Below, one piece after another: positions 19,826-30,578 of a stretch of DNA of 64,000 nucleotides. The stretch spans positions 62,001 to 126,000 of the forward strand of contig CABYDZ010000001.1 in assembly GCA_902517885.1 (NCBI GenBank), given 5' to 3'. The DNA is from an uncultured Pelagibacteraceae bacterium. GTDB taxonomy: Bacteria; Pseudomonadota; Alphaproteobacteria; Pelagibacterales; AG-422-B15. The notes under the pieces were generated by a model that searched no databases, had not been told where the DNA came from, and saw only the letters and a program-made list of their open reading frames with translations. Made by a program: the position numbers and the translations under genes. Numbering within the stretch: the first letter of the stretch is position 1; every line of letters begins with the position of its first letter.

Positions 19826-22596
19826 ATTGAGCACATTAAAATAATTTCTTCATTGCACACTAGTTCAGCTTCAATAATGGAGCTATTTTGGGAACTTAAT
19901 TGTGTATCGAGCACTTCCAGCATAGACTTTGCTTCACTCATTGGAACTGGACCTACAATGACGGAGTAGTCGTTTTTATCAAATTTATCGACATTGATAT
20001 CATATTTTAGGAATCTGCTGTCAAATCCCATTACATCATAAATATAGTTCATAAAACTGAATGCAGAATTACCACGCGTATAAGATCCAATTTTTATATA
20101 AACAAATTCAGCATCGCTGGTATCAATTGTTAATTCAGTCTCTTCAATATCACTTGCTTGGGCACTAAATGCATTCGATACAACTTCTGTAGGTTCTTCG
20201 ATGAGTTGAGTTAGGTCTTCTAATGCTTGGGTTGCTTCTTCAGCCAATTTATTTTCTAATTCAGCAGTATTGTTCAGTTCTGTAAGTAACTCTCTTGCAG
20301 TATTGGCTTCTTCTACAAGACTGTTCTCATCAACAGTATTAATGATTTTCTTTTTTGGTAAAACGTTAATCAAGTCTAATGTTTCTTCAGTATTATTAAT
20401 TGTTGTTTCATCATTCGGTATGAGAGATGTATCTGCCTGGTTCTCAATTGTATCCATCTCTGTAATCGCTTCTTCTTCACTATCAATTGCAGATTCGTCG
20501 AGTATATTTTGAGCTTTTTTAAGTGTGTTATCTACTGAGTCTAATAAATCATTGAGACTATCGGCGTCATTAATCACCATTTCATTCGAAACTGCATACT
20601 CATCTAAATCAATTTTTGGCTCTTCAATAATTTCTGCAATCTCAGGAATTTCATCATTTGATTCTGAGACTTCTTCATTAGTTTCAATGTCTTTTTCAAT
20701 TGTGAGGTTGTTTGCTTCTTTTTTATCCAAACCTAACTGGATAAGTTTTTGCCTTGCACCTTCACCTTCTTGGGCAAGAAATTCACCCTCATCCATAAAT
20801 TGAAGCGTGAAGCTATCCTCAACAGATACAAGCGCATTTGCAACTGAAACTTTTAATTTTATGCCAGATACGTCACTAGGAGGATTGCCCACAAATGATA
20901 AATCAGAAGTTAAAAAAGCGAGCCATCTTGGTAAAGCGGTGCCATCTTCTTGTACAGCTTCATAACGCAATTTACCAGGCCCACTTATATTGAAAGTATT
21001 ATCAGAAATTTGGAATTTATTACTGCTTTGCTGAGTGTTAATCGGATCATTGATTATTAAAAGCATCGGATCTTGTTCATTGATGGGAATTTCTACAGTC
21101 GCTTGATAATTCATACCCCATTCAGCTAAATTCTTTTGAATATCATTACTTAGTTCTTCAATTGACATATTTTGATGATTTTCAGGCAAGATGTCCTTGC
21201 CAATTGAAGCATAAATCTGACCGATACTGTGCTGCATCTCTGAAAAAGCTAAATCTTTTCTTAACTCGGCAACTAAAAGACTCGCTTCTTCTCTGATAAC
21301 TTCAAGTTCACCAAACCGTGATACTTTTTGAGCATTTTGGACCTGTTTGCTTATTCTTTTGGCGACATCTAAATATCTTTGAGCTGTATCATATTCCTCA
21401 ATCGCGAGGTCGTAGTTGATATTGGATAAATGAACCTGAGACAGTACTGTCATTGCAATTGCTAAATGTCTTTCAGCGATCAGTTCTTGGTTAGCTTTAG
21501 AGGCCTTTCTTGTCGCTCCGACAGAGAAAATATCAAATAAATTACCTCCAATTGATGCTCCATATTCATAGGTGTCTTGGTTAAACAAGTAATTATTATT
21601 TGTATATCCGTAGGCAGCATTAAATTTTAAACTTGGAATAAGGGCTAACATTGCAGCTCGAGTATCTTTACTAGAGATCCTTTTTTGATAACGACTTTCC
21701 ATCAGCTCTGGCCTTGAAAGGAGAGCGACCTCTTCCATTGTTTGAATATCCATCTTAAGGTTTGTCAGGTAAGTGTCATTATCAGCAAGTGTAAATTTTT
21801 GATTAGGAAGCAGCCCCATCAGTGTCGCAAGCTCATTTTTCGAGTTTATAAGAGCGCGTTGCTGTGTTTGAAGAGTTCTCTGAACATCAAGTAGCTCTTT
21901 TTGATAAAGCAAAGAATCCATAGGAGCTGAAATTAAAAGCTCTTCAATATACTGAGAGTCAGCAAGGGCATCTTCTACTCTTTTTAGAAGTGGATTGAGT
22001 TTTTTTAGGAGATTTTCAGATGCTTGGGCTTTCCAATAAGACCTTATAATATCTCGAGTAATGTTTTGAATAGCTTTTCTCTCAAGTTCCTTTGCAATTA
22101 AATATCTGTCAGCTTGCTGTCCTGCTCTGATGTATGAAAGACCAAAATCCAATGCATTCCAGGTAAATTCAATGCCTCTTGTTTCCTGACTTTTATCTCT
22201 TGAGATTGTATAACTCTCTGTCCCATCGAGTGAGGGAGCAGTACCACCATCAGTCGTAACAGTTTTACTTAAAGAGGGCTGCAGCTTTGTGAATTCGGAA
22301 TAACCTGCACTTAAGGCAATGTCAGGAAGCATGTCAAATTTTTGAAGATCTCTTTGTCTGTTTGCTAAAGCAGACTCCATTACACTTATTCTAAGATCAC
22401 GATTATTTCTAATCGCTATTGCAATTGCGGTATGCAAGTCAATATTTTGCAATGATGTATCAACGGTTAGTTCAGTAATATCTTCAGCAATTGAAAAACT
22501 TAAAGTTTCTGCATCAATATTTTTTGGAGAGCGCGCACAGGCAGCGAGTGCGATAAATAGGCAAAATATAATTATTTTTGTACCAATTCTTTTCAT
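19822..22596 (-). CDS. TolC-like outer-membrane lipoprotein fused to an Ig/cadherin-like domain, acidic linker and SPOR-like C-terminus
   Basis: Lipobox-like LAACARSP; TolC-type coiled-coil repeats; TALPRWLAFLTSDLSFVGNPP (He_PIG-like); C-terminal VYIKIGSYTRGNSAFSFMNYI...YSVIVGPV (SPOR-like). Confidence 0.85.
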   Translation of the reverse strand: MKRIGTKIIIFCLFIALAACARSPKNIDAETLSFSIAEDITELTVDTSLQNIDLHTAIAIAIRNNRDLRISVMESALANRQRDLQKFDMLPDIALSAGYSEFTKLQPSLSKTVTTDGGTAPSLDGTESYTISRDKSQETRGIEFTWNALDFGLSYIRAGQQADRYLIAKELERKAIQNITRDIIRSYWKAQASENLLKKLNPLLKRVEDALADSQYIEELLISAPMDSLLYQKELLDVQRTLQTQQRALINSKNELATLMGLLPNQKFTLADNDTYLTNLKMDIQTMEEVALLSRPELMESRYQKRISSKDTRAAMLALIPSLKFNAAYGYTNNNYLFNQDTYEYGASIGGNLFDIFSVGATRKASKANQELIAERHLAIAMTVLSQVHLSNINYDLAIEEYDTAQRYLDVAKRISKQVQNAQKVSRFGELEVIREEASLLVAELRKDLAFSEMQHSIGQIYASIGKDILPENHQNMSIEELSNDIQKNLAEWGMNYQATVEIPINEQDPMLLIINDPINTQQSSNKFQISDNTFNISGPGKLRYEAVQEDGTALPRWLAFLTSDLSFVGNPPSDVSGIKLKVSVANALVSVEDSFTLQFMDEGEFLAQEGEGARQKLIQLGLDKKEANNLTIEKDIETNEEVSESNDEIPEIAEIIEEPKIDLDEYAVSNEMVINDADSLNDLLDSVDNTLKKAQNILDESAIDSEEEAITEMDTIENQADTSLIPNDETTINNTEETLDLINVLPKKKIINTVDENSLVEEANTARELLTELNNTAELENKLAEEATQALEDLTQLIEEPTEVVSNAFSAQASDIEETELTIDTSDAEFVYIKIGSYTRGNSAFSFMNYIYDVMGFDSRFLKYDINVDKFDKNDYSVIVGPVPMSEAKSMLEVLDTQLSSQNSSIIEAELVCNEEIILMCSI

Positions 22597-22672
22597 TTAT
22601 TAAAGGTATCTTTTATCAACGGTTTAAAGAAGGGAATATAGACAAATGGCTAAAAACTCTAAAAAAATTTTG

Positions 22673-22684
22673 CCCAAAATGGGT
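22673..22684. promoter_or_regulatory. Operator candidate CCCAAAATGGGT between the tolC-like and adhesin genes
   Basis: Reverse complement of the ACCCATTTTGGG site in front of the wHTH gene. Confidence 0.55.
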
Positions 22685-22781
22685 TATTTAAGCTTATGAG
22701 AGTACCTTTAGAATTTCAGTAATGTATAAAGAAAAGGCTAAATGCCAATAATCATACTAAAGCGAGAAATTACATATAAAA

Positions 22782-25700
22782 ATGAGCAATAAACTTATTC
22801 AGGCTTTGGAACCCCGTCTTATGTTGGACGGTGCTGCAGTAGCAACTGCAATTGATGCGGTTGATGATTTAGCTCAGTTTCAAAAATCCGAAAGCGATAA
22901 ATCGTCTAAAGCAGATCACTTTAAAGTTGATAAAGATACTAAACTACCTTTTGTAAATGTAGACGCATCAGCTCAAAGTGCAAAATCAAGACAGATTATA
23001 TTTATCGATAGTACAGTTGAAGATATTGAAACTCTAATCAACAGTTTTGACAACAATACTGAAGTGCATGTCATACAAAGTGATCAAGATGGATTTGTTA
23101 CCATGCAAAATATTTTATCATCGCAAGAAAATATTGATGCGGTTCACGTCATTGGTCACGGTAGTGTAGGACAGATTGCATTTGGTACAGCTGTATTGAA
23201 CAGTAACACATTAAATGCTTATGAAAATATTCTCCAAGAGATTGGAACTAGTCTCTCAGAAAACGGAGACATTTTATTTTATGGATGTAACGTGGCAGCA
23301 GATCAAAGTGGTGAGATATTAATCAGACAAATTGCAGACATCACAGATGCTGATGTAGCGGCATCAGATGACATTACTGGTAAAGGCGGGGATTGGGACC
23401 TTGAAAAACACACAGGAATTATTGAAACTGAAAATGTTTCAGTTGTAGGTTATCAATATACCCTGAGTAACGGTGTAACGGCAACTCAAAATGCTGTTGA
23501 AATACATAATTCAAATATGAATTTCATGGCTGGCGGTGGATCCTATAATAATAACACTGGAGGTCAAACAGACTCTGGTGGAACCCGATACATCGTTACG
23601 CTTGAAAGAGGTAATGTGACAACTGGAAGTAATTTGGTTTTTGATTACGCTGTGGCTTCATCAAGTCACGATCCAGACAACGACGGCGCTGTTAACGTTT
23701 ATATGGTTTACCTGAATGATTATGTAAATAGAAGATCCTTAAACGATAGAGGTATTATAACGTTTGACAATGAAATTCTTGGTATCTTTACCACCCCTGA
23801 AAATACAATAGCAAAATCTGGTTATGATATGTCCACCGGTACTTATCCTCTAACAACCGGTTCTAAAAAAGTTCAAATGAGAGATTTGGAGTATCAAAAT
23901 GATGGAGTACCTCCAGGTGTAATGGGATCAGGAGATGCTTTTACCGTAACAGGTTCAAACAAAATTTTAACTATGGCTACAGATAATGGACTAAAAGGAG
24001 ACTTTATCAGGGTGGTTACCAGAGTTGCTTCTGATCCTGTAGTGGGTAATAACGACTCTGGCTATATTAACGAAGACTTAACATTAGATGTCTCTAATGG
24101 TGCAAGTGCGAATGATAGCACTCCAGACACATCTGGAGAGCACACAGGGGATGTTTTGCTTAATGATACTGGTGGTGATGGATCTGCTTTAAATGTGAGT
24201 GCAATAAATGGAGGGTCTCTTGGATCGCCAGTTGATGGAACTTATGGTCAATTAACACTCAATCCAAACGGTTCATATAGTTACGCAGCTAATAAAGATG
24301 CTGCTGATGACTTAGATCCTGGTGATATAGTAACTGATACCTTTACTTATACAGTTTCTGATGGAAGCGATACTGATACTGCAACAATTACAATTACAAT
24401 TGCTGGTGTGAATGATGCGCCAGTTGGAGCAGCTGATACAGGAGCGGTCAACGAAGATAAACAGCTCGAAGTCAGCGCAGGAAGTGGTGTTTTAGCAAAT
24501 GATACCGATGCGGACGACAATGCAAGCTTAGTAGTATCTGCTGTCCAAGGACAGTCTAGTAATATTGATTCAAATGTTACCGGTACGTATGGTACATTAA
24601 ATTTGGACGCAGATGGTTCATATACCTATATTGCTGATCAAAGTGCTGCAGACGGACTTGCTGCAGCAGCAACTGCAACAGACACATTTGCTTACACTGT
24701 TAGTGATGGCACCGCAACGAGCACGGTAAATTTGGTCATCACAGTTACAGGGATAGGACCTGAAGGAGTTAATGATACAGCTTCTGTAAATGAAAATGCC
24801 TTGCTTGATGCTGACAACGCATCGTCTACTGGCGTTCTGGCTAATGATGATGACAATGCTGCTTATGATAGCGAGAGTTTAGCTGTTACGAATATCAGTT
24901 CCGACTCCACAGGAAACAGTGGTAGCGCAACCCAAGGCGTGCTTGGTACCTATGGTACGCTTACTATGGCAGCTGATGGTACTTATACATATACGCCAAA
25001 CACAGCTGCTGCTGAAGCGTTAGATGCAAATGATCCTGCTACTGATGCCTTCACGTATACAGTAAAAGATGATGATGACAAGAATTCATCTACCGCAACA
25101 CTTACCATTTCAATTACTGGTCAGGATGACAACCCCGTTGGTGTCAATGATACAGGTTACATCAACGAAGATGGAACGTTGACTGTGTCAGACGGTGGCT
25201 CTGCTGTGACAGGAACAGACAGCAACAACAACAATGAAAGTGGTGATACTACAGGCGATGTTTTGCTGAATGACACTGATGCAGACGCAGGTGCAACTCT
25301 CGTTGTTTCTGCAATACAGGGTGGATCATTAGGATCAGGTGTGAATGGGACCTATGGTACGCTCACTTTATACTCAACCGGAAGATATACATATGTTGCA
25401 GATCAAAGTGATGCGGACGGACTTGCAGCAGATGCAGTTCAAACTGATGTCTTTACATATACTGTAAGCGATGGAGCTGGCGATACAAGTAACGCTAGTC
25501 TGACAATTACAGTAAAAGGTATTGGCCCCCAAGGTGTGGCCGACACAGCGTCTGTGGCTGAAAATGCAACGGTAGACAACAATAATGCTGCCACAAATGG
25601 AGTGCTCGCAAATGATGATGATAATGCATCATTTGACCAAGAAAGTCTTGCAGTAACTGCAATAACTGGCGCATCAGCAGGAACAGTTGGCGGTGACACA

Positions 25701-28700
25701 ACAGGAACTCACGGAACACTCTCAATCAATGAAGATGGTACTTATTCTTATGCAGCGACTAATGACGCTCTTGATCCTAATGAGCAAGTTACAGATGTAT
25801 TTACTTACACTGTAAAAGACGATGCGAATAAAAATGCAAGTACCGCAACGTTAACCATTACTGTAACTGGAGCAAATGATCCTATAACAGCTGTCGATGA
25901 TACAGATGCAGTATTTGCGGGATCTACAATTGATCGAAGTGAAACTGATACAGAAGAACTTGATCATGACGATACTGACCCTGATGGTGACGATGTTTCA
26001 GGCAATTTTACTATTACCGCTATTAGTCATGGTGGAGTTGCAAAGATAGTCGGCACAGAATTTGAGACAAGTAAAGGTACCATGACTATTTTTTCAAATG
26101 GTAGGTACACGTACTCTGCAAATAAAGCAGGATCCACTGACCTTGCAAATAACGCTATAACCACAGATACTTTTACTTACACTGTTCAGGATCACAGTGG
26201 TGGAGATACCGATACTGCTGATCTGGTTATTACAATAACAGGAACGAACAATACAGCACCAGTTGCTAATACCGACGCAGGTTATATTTTGGAGGATGGT
26301 CGTCTTGAAGTAACAGATGGTGCGACGGCAAATGATGCTACTCCGGATGCAACAGGAGAACATACAGGGGATGTCTTATTAGATGATACTGATGCGGACG
26401 GTGACACACTTACCGTTTCTGATATTTCAGGAGGGTCGGTGACCAATAATGCAAATGGGACTTACGGAACATTAGTAATTCAAAGTAATGGTAGTTATGT
26501 CTATACAGCGGATAAGGCTGCAGCAGATGCATTGGATGCTGATGATGTGGTTACTGATCAATTTACCTATACAATTAGTGATGGCAATGGAGGAACTGCG
26601 ACCTCGACACTTACCTTCACCGTAAAAGGAATTGATGATGATCCTGTTGGTGTAGCCGACACAGGAGCAGTTGATGAAGACGCTCAACTTCAAGTAAATG
26701 CTGAAAGTGGAGTATTATCAAATGATACTGATGCTGATGCGAGTTCAAGTCTGTCCGTGACCACAGTTAGTTCCAATAACACAAGTCAAAGTGGAAGTGC
26801 TGGCTCAGAAATTACAGGCGAATTCGGGTCCCTCACACTAGATTCAGATGGAAAATATACATACACGGCCAATACGGCAGCTGCTGATAATTTAGCCCAC
26901 AATGCAACGGCCACTGACGTGTTTACCTATACCGTCAGCGATGGTGCTGGAACAACCAGCAACACTACTCTAACAATTGCAGTGACAGGAAAGGGTCCTG
27001 TTGGCTCTGCTGATACTGCTGCAGTAAATGAAAACGTGTTACTCAGCAAGGATGCAGCAAGTGGTGTTCTAACAAATGATACTGGCGGAGATCAGGAAAG
27101 TCTTGCAGTTACTAATATTTCCTCAAATGATACCAGCGCAACAGGTACTGCTGGTCAGGGAGTGTTAGGAACATACGGTACTTTAACTATGGCTGCAGAT
27201 GGAAGTTATACATATACACCTAATACAGCCGCCGCAGAGGCTCTAGATGGTGGTGATACGGTTTCAGAAAAGTTTACCTATACTGTAAAAGATGATGAGG
27301 ATAAAAATTCTTCAACCGCTGAGCTTACAATTAATATTACGGGTGTTAATGATGCCATCGTTGCAGTTGACGATACGGATGCTGTTGATGAGGACGGCAG
27401 AGTTGATAGGTTAATTAGTGATGACCAAGAACTTGATCATGATGATACTGATGTTGATACAGATGATGTGAGTGGAAGTCTCACAATTACTGATATAAGA
27501 ACAGGTCCTAAAGATGGAACCGGAAATGATGGCGCGGTAGGTGTGGCGCTAACAGGAGAATATGGAACACTGACAGTGAATGATAATGGATCATACACTT
27601 ATATCGCTGATCAAGATAAATCAGATCAACTTCCCACAGGTCAAACAGGAACAGATACATTTACCTACACTGTGAGTGATGGTACTGAAACTTCGACTGC
27701 TCAACTGACTTTCACAGTCACCGGTATCAATGATAACGATCCAGTTTCTGTAGACGACACCGATACTGTAAACAGAGACGCAACGATAGATAGAACAGAT
27801 GGATCTACATTTGATCTAGCTATTGATGATACTGATGCAGACTCGGACACATTAACCATTACTGAAATAAGAAAAGGCAATACCAAAGGTGGGGGGGATG
27901 CTGGGACCATAGGACAACCGTTGGTCGGTGAATATGGAACATTAACGCTACAGGCAGATGGCAGTTATAAATATGCTGCTGACCAAGACTCAATTAACGA
28001 CCTAGGTCGTGGACAAAGTGTAATTGAGCATTTTAATTATACCGTATCTGATGGCTCAAGAACTACAACAGGACTACTTTCAATAACTGTAAATGGTATT
28101 AGTGATCCGCCTATTCCAACTGATGATGTTTTGGAGGCAGATGCCGGTGCACAATCAATTACAGAAGCAACTTCAGGGGTTTTGATAAATGATATAGATC
28201 CCGATGGCGACAGTATTTCAGTAGATACTATTAGAACAGGAGAAGAAACTGGAACAGGAACCTCAGGAACAATTGGAACAGCATTAACTGGAACATATGG
28301 TGATTTAACAATGAATTCTGACGGAAGTTACACCTATCAAGCGAATAATGCAAAGGCACTAAATCCTGGTGAAACTGCAACAGAATACTTTACTTATACT
28401 GCAACCGACGGCGAGTCTTCTGTTGAGGCACAAATAGCTATTACCGTGACAGGTAAAAATGATCCACCTGAAGTTTTATACCCTGTTCGAGATCCAAACG
28501 TAGTTACAGGTGAAAAATTTATTATCAGGCACAAACAAATTTTTGATGATCCAGATAGAGGTATTTATGACATCGCGGAATACAAAATTATTGATCCTGA
28601 AGATGGTACAGAAGTAAGTCTTCCTGATGGACTAAGACTAAAACAAAATAAACTTCATGGATCCATTAATACGCCTGGGACATACAGTATTACAATTAGA

Positions 28701-29846
28701 GCAATTGATGGAGCAGGCCTCTATGCTGATCATACTTTTACAATCACAGTTAGGCCTGCATCAGGTTATATCGCTGAAAAGGATACTATAGATGAAGAAG
28801 CATCATCTACTTATGAAACGGTTGTGATCAAACCAAAGAAAGATTATTTAGCAACTATAAATGAAACAGTTAATGAGGGGTTCTTAGGTATCACTGATGA
28901 AGGCTTTACGTTGGATACAGTATCAATAGCTGATACCGCATCTCTTTCAAAACCACTATCATTCAACGGAGGTTTGCGATTGATGGATGCCGTTGCAAAT
29001 GAAGTGTCCACCAATGAAGAGTCTGATTTATCAGTTGGTGTTAAATTAAATGATGATAATCAGAAAAATGTTGAACTATATTCAGGAAAACTCTCTGATG
29101 GGAAAGCCTTGCCTGACTGGATACAAGTCAATCCTGAAACAGGAGAAACAACAGCCAATATGCCTGAGGGTGTTGAAGAGGTTGAAGTTCAGCTTGTTGC
29201 TTTAGACAAAGACGGAAACACAAGGGACATTAATATTGTTCTTGATAAAGCAAAAATTAAAAATGACCAAGACTTTACTAGAGGTTCAGTTGGTGAAACC
29301 AGGGTTGTTGTTGATAATGACGCAAATGTAAATCTTATTCGTAAAACTGACGGAAAAACAAATCAAGTTGCGTCAAATAATTTAAATGCTGAAACTGATT
29401 TCCTAGGAACCATGAAACTGAGTGATATTCAAGTTGATGCAGGCAAGTATACGTTGGATGTTATCGATGACAATCAATCGAATGTAAAATTGTATAAAGC
29501 TGAGATGAAAGATGGAAGTTCTTTACCTACATGGATTACCATTGATCCAGAAACAGGAGCCATTTCAGCAGACCCATCAAAAGGGCGAACAGGTTCTGCG
29601 GCACCAGCATTTTTAACAAATAGTCTTCAAGTCCTCGAGTTAAAAATTATTGCTGAAGATGAAGATGGTAAAGAGAGAATAATTGAAGTTGATATTAATC
29701 TCGATGAAATTGCTACTCCGTCTGAAACTGAAGAGCAAGCTGAGGAAACTGATGAAGTTTCGTTTATTCCTCTTGATGAACAACTTAAGGTACAGTCTCA
29801 GAAAATAGATAATTATGGCGAAAAAATTATTAGTCTTGTAAGCTAA
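22782..29846 (+). CDS. Giant cell-surface adhesin (LEPR-XLL N-terminus, DUF4347, about 12 VCBS-type repeats, He_PIG-like C-terminal domains)
   Basis: 2354 aa; QALEPRLMLDGAA motif; DUF4347 block (VHVIGHG...LFYGCNVAADQSG); repeated TYGTLTLxxDGSYTYxAD...TDTFTYTVSDG units of about 100 aa. Confidence 0.93.
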   Translation: MSNKLIQALEPRLMLDGAAVATAIDAVDDLAQFQKSESDKSSKADHFKVDKDTKLPFVNVDASAQSAKSRQIIFIDSTVEDIETLINSFDNNTEVHVIQSDQDGFVTMQNILSSQENIDAVHVIGHGSVGQIAFGTAVLNSNTLNAYENILQEIGTSLSENGDILFYGCNVAADQSGEILIRQIADITDADVAASDDITGKGGDWDLEKHTGIIETENVSVVGYQYTLSNGVTATQNAVEIHNSNMNFMAGGGSYNNNTGGQTDSGGTRYIVTLERGNVTTGSNLVFDYAVASSSHDPDNDGAVNVYMVYLNDYVNRRSLNDRGIITFDNEILGIFTTPENTIAKSGYDMSTGTYPLTTGSKKVQMRDLEYQNDGVPPGVMGSGDAFTVTGSNKILTMATDNGLKGDFIRVVTRVASDPVVGNNDSGYINEDLTLDVSNGASANDSTPDTSGEHTGDVLLNDTGGDGSALNVSAINGGSLGSPVDGTYGQLTLNPNGSYSYAANKDAADDLDPGDIVTDTFTYTVSDGSDTDTATITITIAGVNDAPVGAADTGAVNEDKQLEVSAGSGVLANDTDADDNASLVVSAVQGQSSNIDSNVTGTYGTLNLDADGSYTYIADQSAADGLAAAATATDTFAYTVSDGTATSTVNLVITVTGIGPEGVNDTASVNENALLDADNASSTGVLANDDDNAAYDSESLAVTNISSDSTGNSGSATQGVLGTYGTLTMAADGTYTYTPNTAAAEALDANDPATDAFTYTVKDDDDKNSSTATLTISITGQDDNPVGVNDTGYINEDGTLTVSDGGSAVTGTDSNNNNESGDTTGDVLLNDTDADAGATLVVSAIQGGSLGSGVNGTYGTLTLYSTGRYTYVADQSDADGLAADAVQTDVFTYTVSDGAGDTSNASLTITVKGIGPQGVADTASVAENATVDNNNAATNGVLANDDDNASFDQESLAVTAITGASAGTVGGDTTGTHGTLSINEDGTYSYAATNDALDPNEQVTDVFTYTVKDDANKNASTATLTITVTGANDPITAVDDTDAVFAGSTIDRSETDTEELDHDDTDPDGDDVSGNFTITAISHGGVAKIVGTEFETSKGTMTIFSNGRYTYSANKAGSTDLANNAITTDTFTYTVQDHSGGDTDTADLVITITGTNNTAPVANTDAGYILEDGRLEVTDGATANDATPDATGEHTGDVLLDDTDADGDTLTVSDISGGSVTNNANGTYGTLVIQSNGSYVYTADKAAADALDADDVVTDQFTYTISDGNGGTATSTLTFTVKGIDDDPVGVADTGAVDEDAQLQVNAESGVLSNDTDADASSSLSVTTVSSNNTSQSGSAGSEITGEFGSLTLDSDGKYTYTANTAAADNLAHNATATDVFTYTVSDGAGTTSNTTLTIAVTGKGPVGSADTAAVNENVLLSKDAASGVLTNDTGGDQESLAVTNISSNDTSATGTAGQGVLGTYGTLTMAADGSYTYTPNTAAAEALDGGDTVSEKFTYTVKDDEDKNSSTAELTINITGVNDAIVAVDDTDAVDEDGRVDRLISDDQELDHDDTDVDTDDVSGSLTITDIRTGPKDGTGNDGAVGVALTGEYGTLTVNDNGSYTYIADQDKSDQLPTGQTGTDTFTYTVSDGTETSTAQLTFTVTGINDNDPVSVDDTDTVNRDATIDRTDGSTFDLAIDDTDADSDTLTITEIRKGNTKGGGDAGTIGQPLVGEYGTLTLQADGSYKYAADQDSINDLGRGQSVIEHFNYTVSDGSRTTTGLLSITVNGISDPPIPTDDVLEADAGAQSITEATSGVLINDIDPDGDSISVDTIRTGEETGTGTSGTIGTALTGTYGDLTMNSDGSYTYQANNAKALNPGETATEYFTYTATDGESSVEAQIAITVTGKNDPPEVLYPVRDPNVVTGEKFIIRHKQIFDDPDRGIYDIAEYKIIDPEDGTEVSLPDGLRLKQNKLHGSINTPGTYSITIRAIDGAGLYADHTFTITVRPASGYIAEKDTIDEEASSTYETVVIKPKKDYLATINETVNEGFLGITDEGFTLDTVSIADTASLSKPLSFNGGLRLMDAVANEVSTNEESDLSVGVKLNDDNQKNVELYSGKLSDGKALPDWIQVNPETGETTANMPEGVEEVEVQLVALDKDGNTRDINIVLDKAKIKNDQDFTRGSVGETRVVVDNDANVNLIRKTDGKTNQVASNNLNAETDFLGTMKLSDIQVDAGKYTLDVIDDNQSNVKLYKAEMKDGSSLPTWITIDPETGAISADPSKGRTGSAAPAFLTNSLQVLELKIIAEDEDGKERIIEVDINLDEIATPSETEEQAEETDEVSFIPLDEQLKVQSQKIDNYGEKIISLVS
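24034..28457 (+). repeat. Tandem VCBS-type repeat array coding for about 12 units
   Basis: TFTYTVSDG / DGSYTY motifs recur about every 300 bp through the ORF. Confidence 0.85.
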
Positions 29847-29858
29847 TTCTGTAAATAA

Positions 29859-30578
29859 ATGAATAAAGTTAAAACATCGTTAGCAGCGTTTTGCTTTCTT
29901 TTTATATCTTTTGAGGCACTAGCTGAAGAAAGATCAACACGTATTTTAGTTACTGCAACTGAAGAGGCGACTTTATCAAGTGAAATTTCAGCAAAAATAA
30001 TCTCTATTCCTGTAAAAGCAGGAAATAACTTTAGTAAATCAGATATTTTAATTGAATTTGACTGTTCTTTTTTTGAAGCCCAAAAAGATGTTGTTCAAGC
30101 AGAACTTGATAGTGCTAGGGTAACTTTAAAAAGCAATCAAGAGCTTGCTGCGATGAGATCTATTGGAGAGTACGAAGTTCAACTATCTCAAATAGCAGTC
30201 GATCGAGCACAATCAGAATTAAATATTGCGAAACTCAACACCGATCGTTGTATTATTCGAGCGCCCTATGACGGAGTCATGTCCAAAGTTTTTGTAAATG
30301 AGTACGAAAGTATTGAAAGGCAACAGCCATTGATTGAAATTATTGGGTCAGGCACGTTGGAGGCAAAACTTATGATATCAAGTAAATGGCTATCATGGTT
30401 ATCTGAAGGATATCCTCTAAGTATAGTTATTGATGAGAATGGCTTAGAGTACAGTGCGCAAATACATTCTTTGGGTGCAGATATAGATCCGGTAAGTCAG
30501 ACGATTGATGCTACCGCACAATTTGATAAAAATTATAAGACATTACTTCCAGGAATGAGTGGGACAGCAACGTTTTGA
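29859..30578 (+). CDS. HlyD-type periplasmic adaptor
   Basis: Signal peptide; ISIPVKAGNNFSKSDILIEFDCSF; RAPYDGVMSKVFVNEYE lipoyl-like halves. Confidence 0.85.
   Translation: MNKVKTSLAAFCFLFISFEALAEERSTRILVTATEEATLSSEISAKIISIPVKAGNNFSKSDILIEFDCSFFEAQKDVVQAELDSARVTLKSNQELAAMRSIGEYEVQLSQIAVDRAQSELNIAKLNTDRCIIRAPYDGVMSKVFVNEYESIERQQPLIEIIGSGTLEAKLMISSKWLSWLSEGYPLSIVIDENGLEYSAQIHSLGADIDPVSQTIDATAQFDKNYKTLLPGMSGTATF

Noticed and set aside
25439-27910. Minus-strand ORFs inside the adhesin gene
   Set aside because: Antisense shadows of low-complexity VCBS repeats
22782-29846. CRISPR-like or DNA-level satellite array
   Set aside because: Repeats are coding, about 300 bp, diverged at synonymous sites; no spacer/direct-repeat structure. 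No CRISPR array seen in the window
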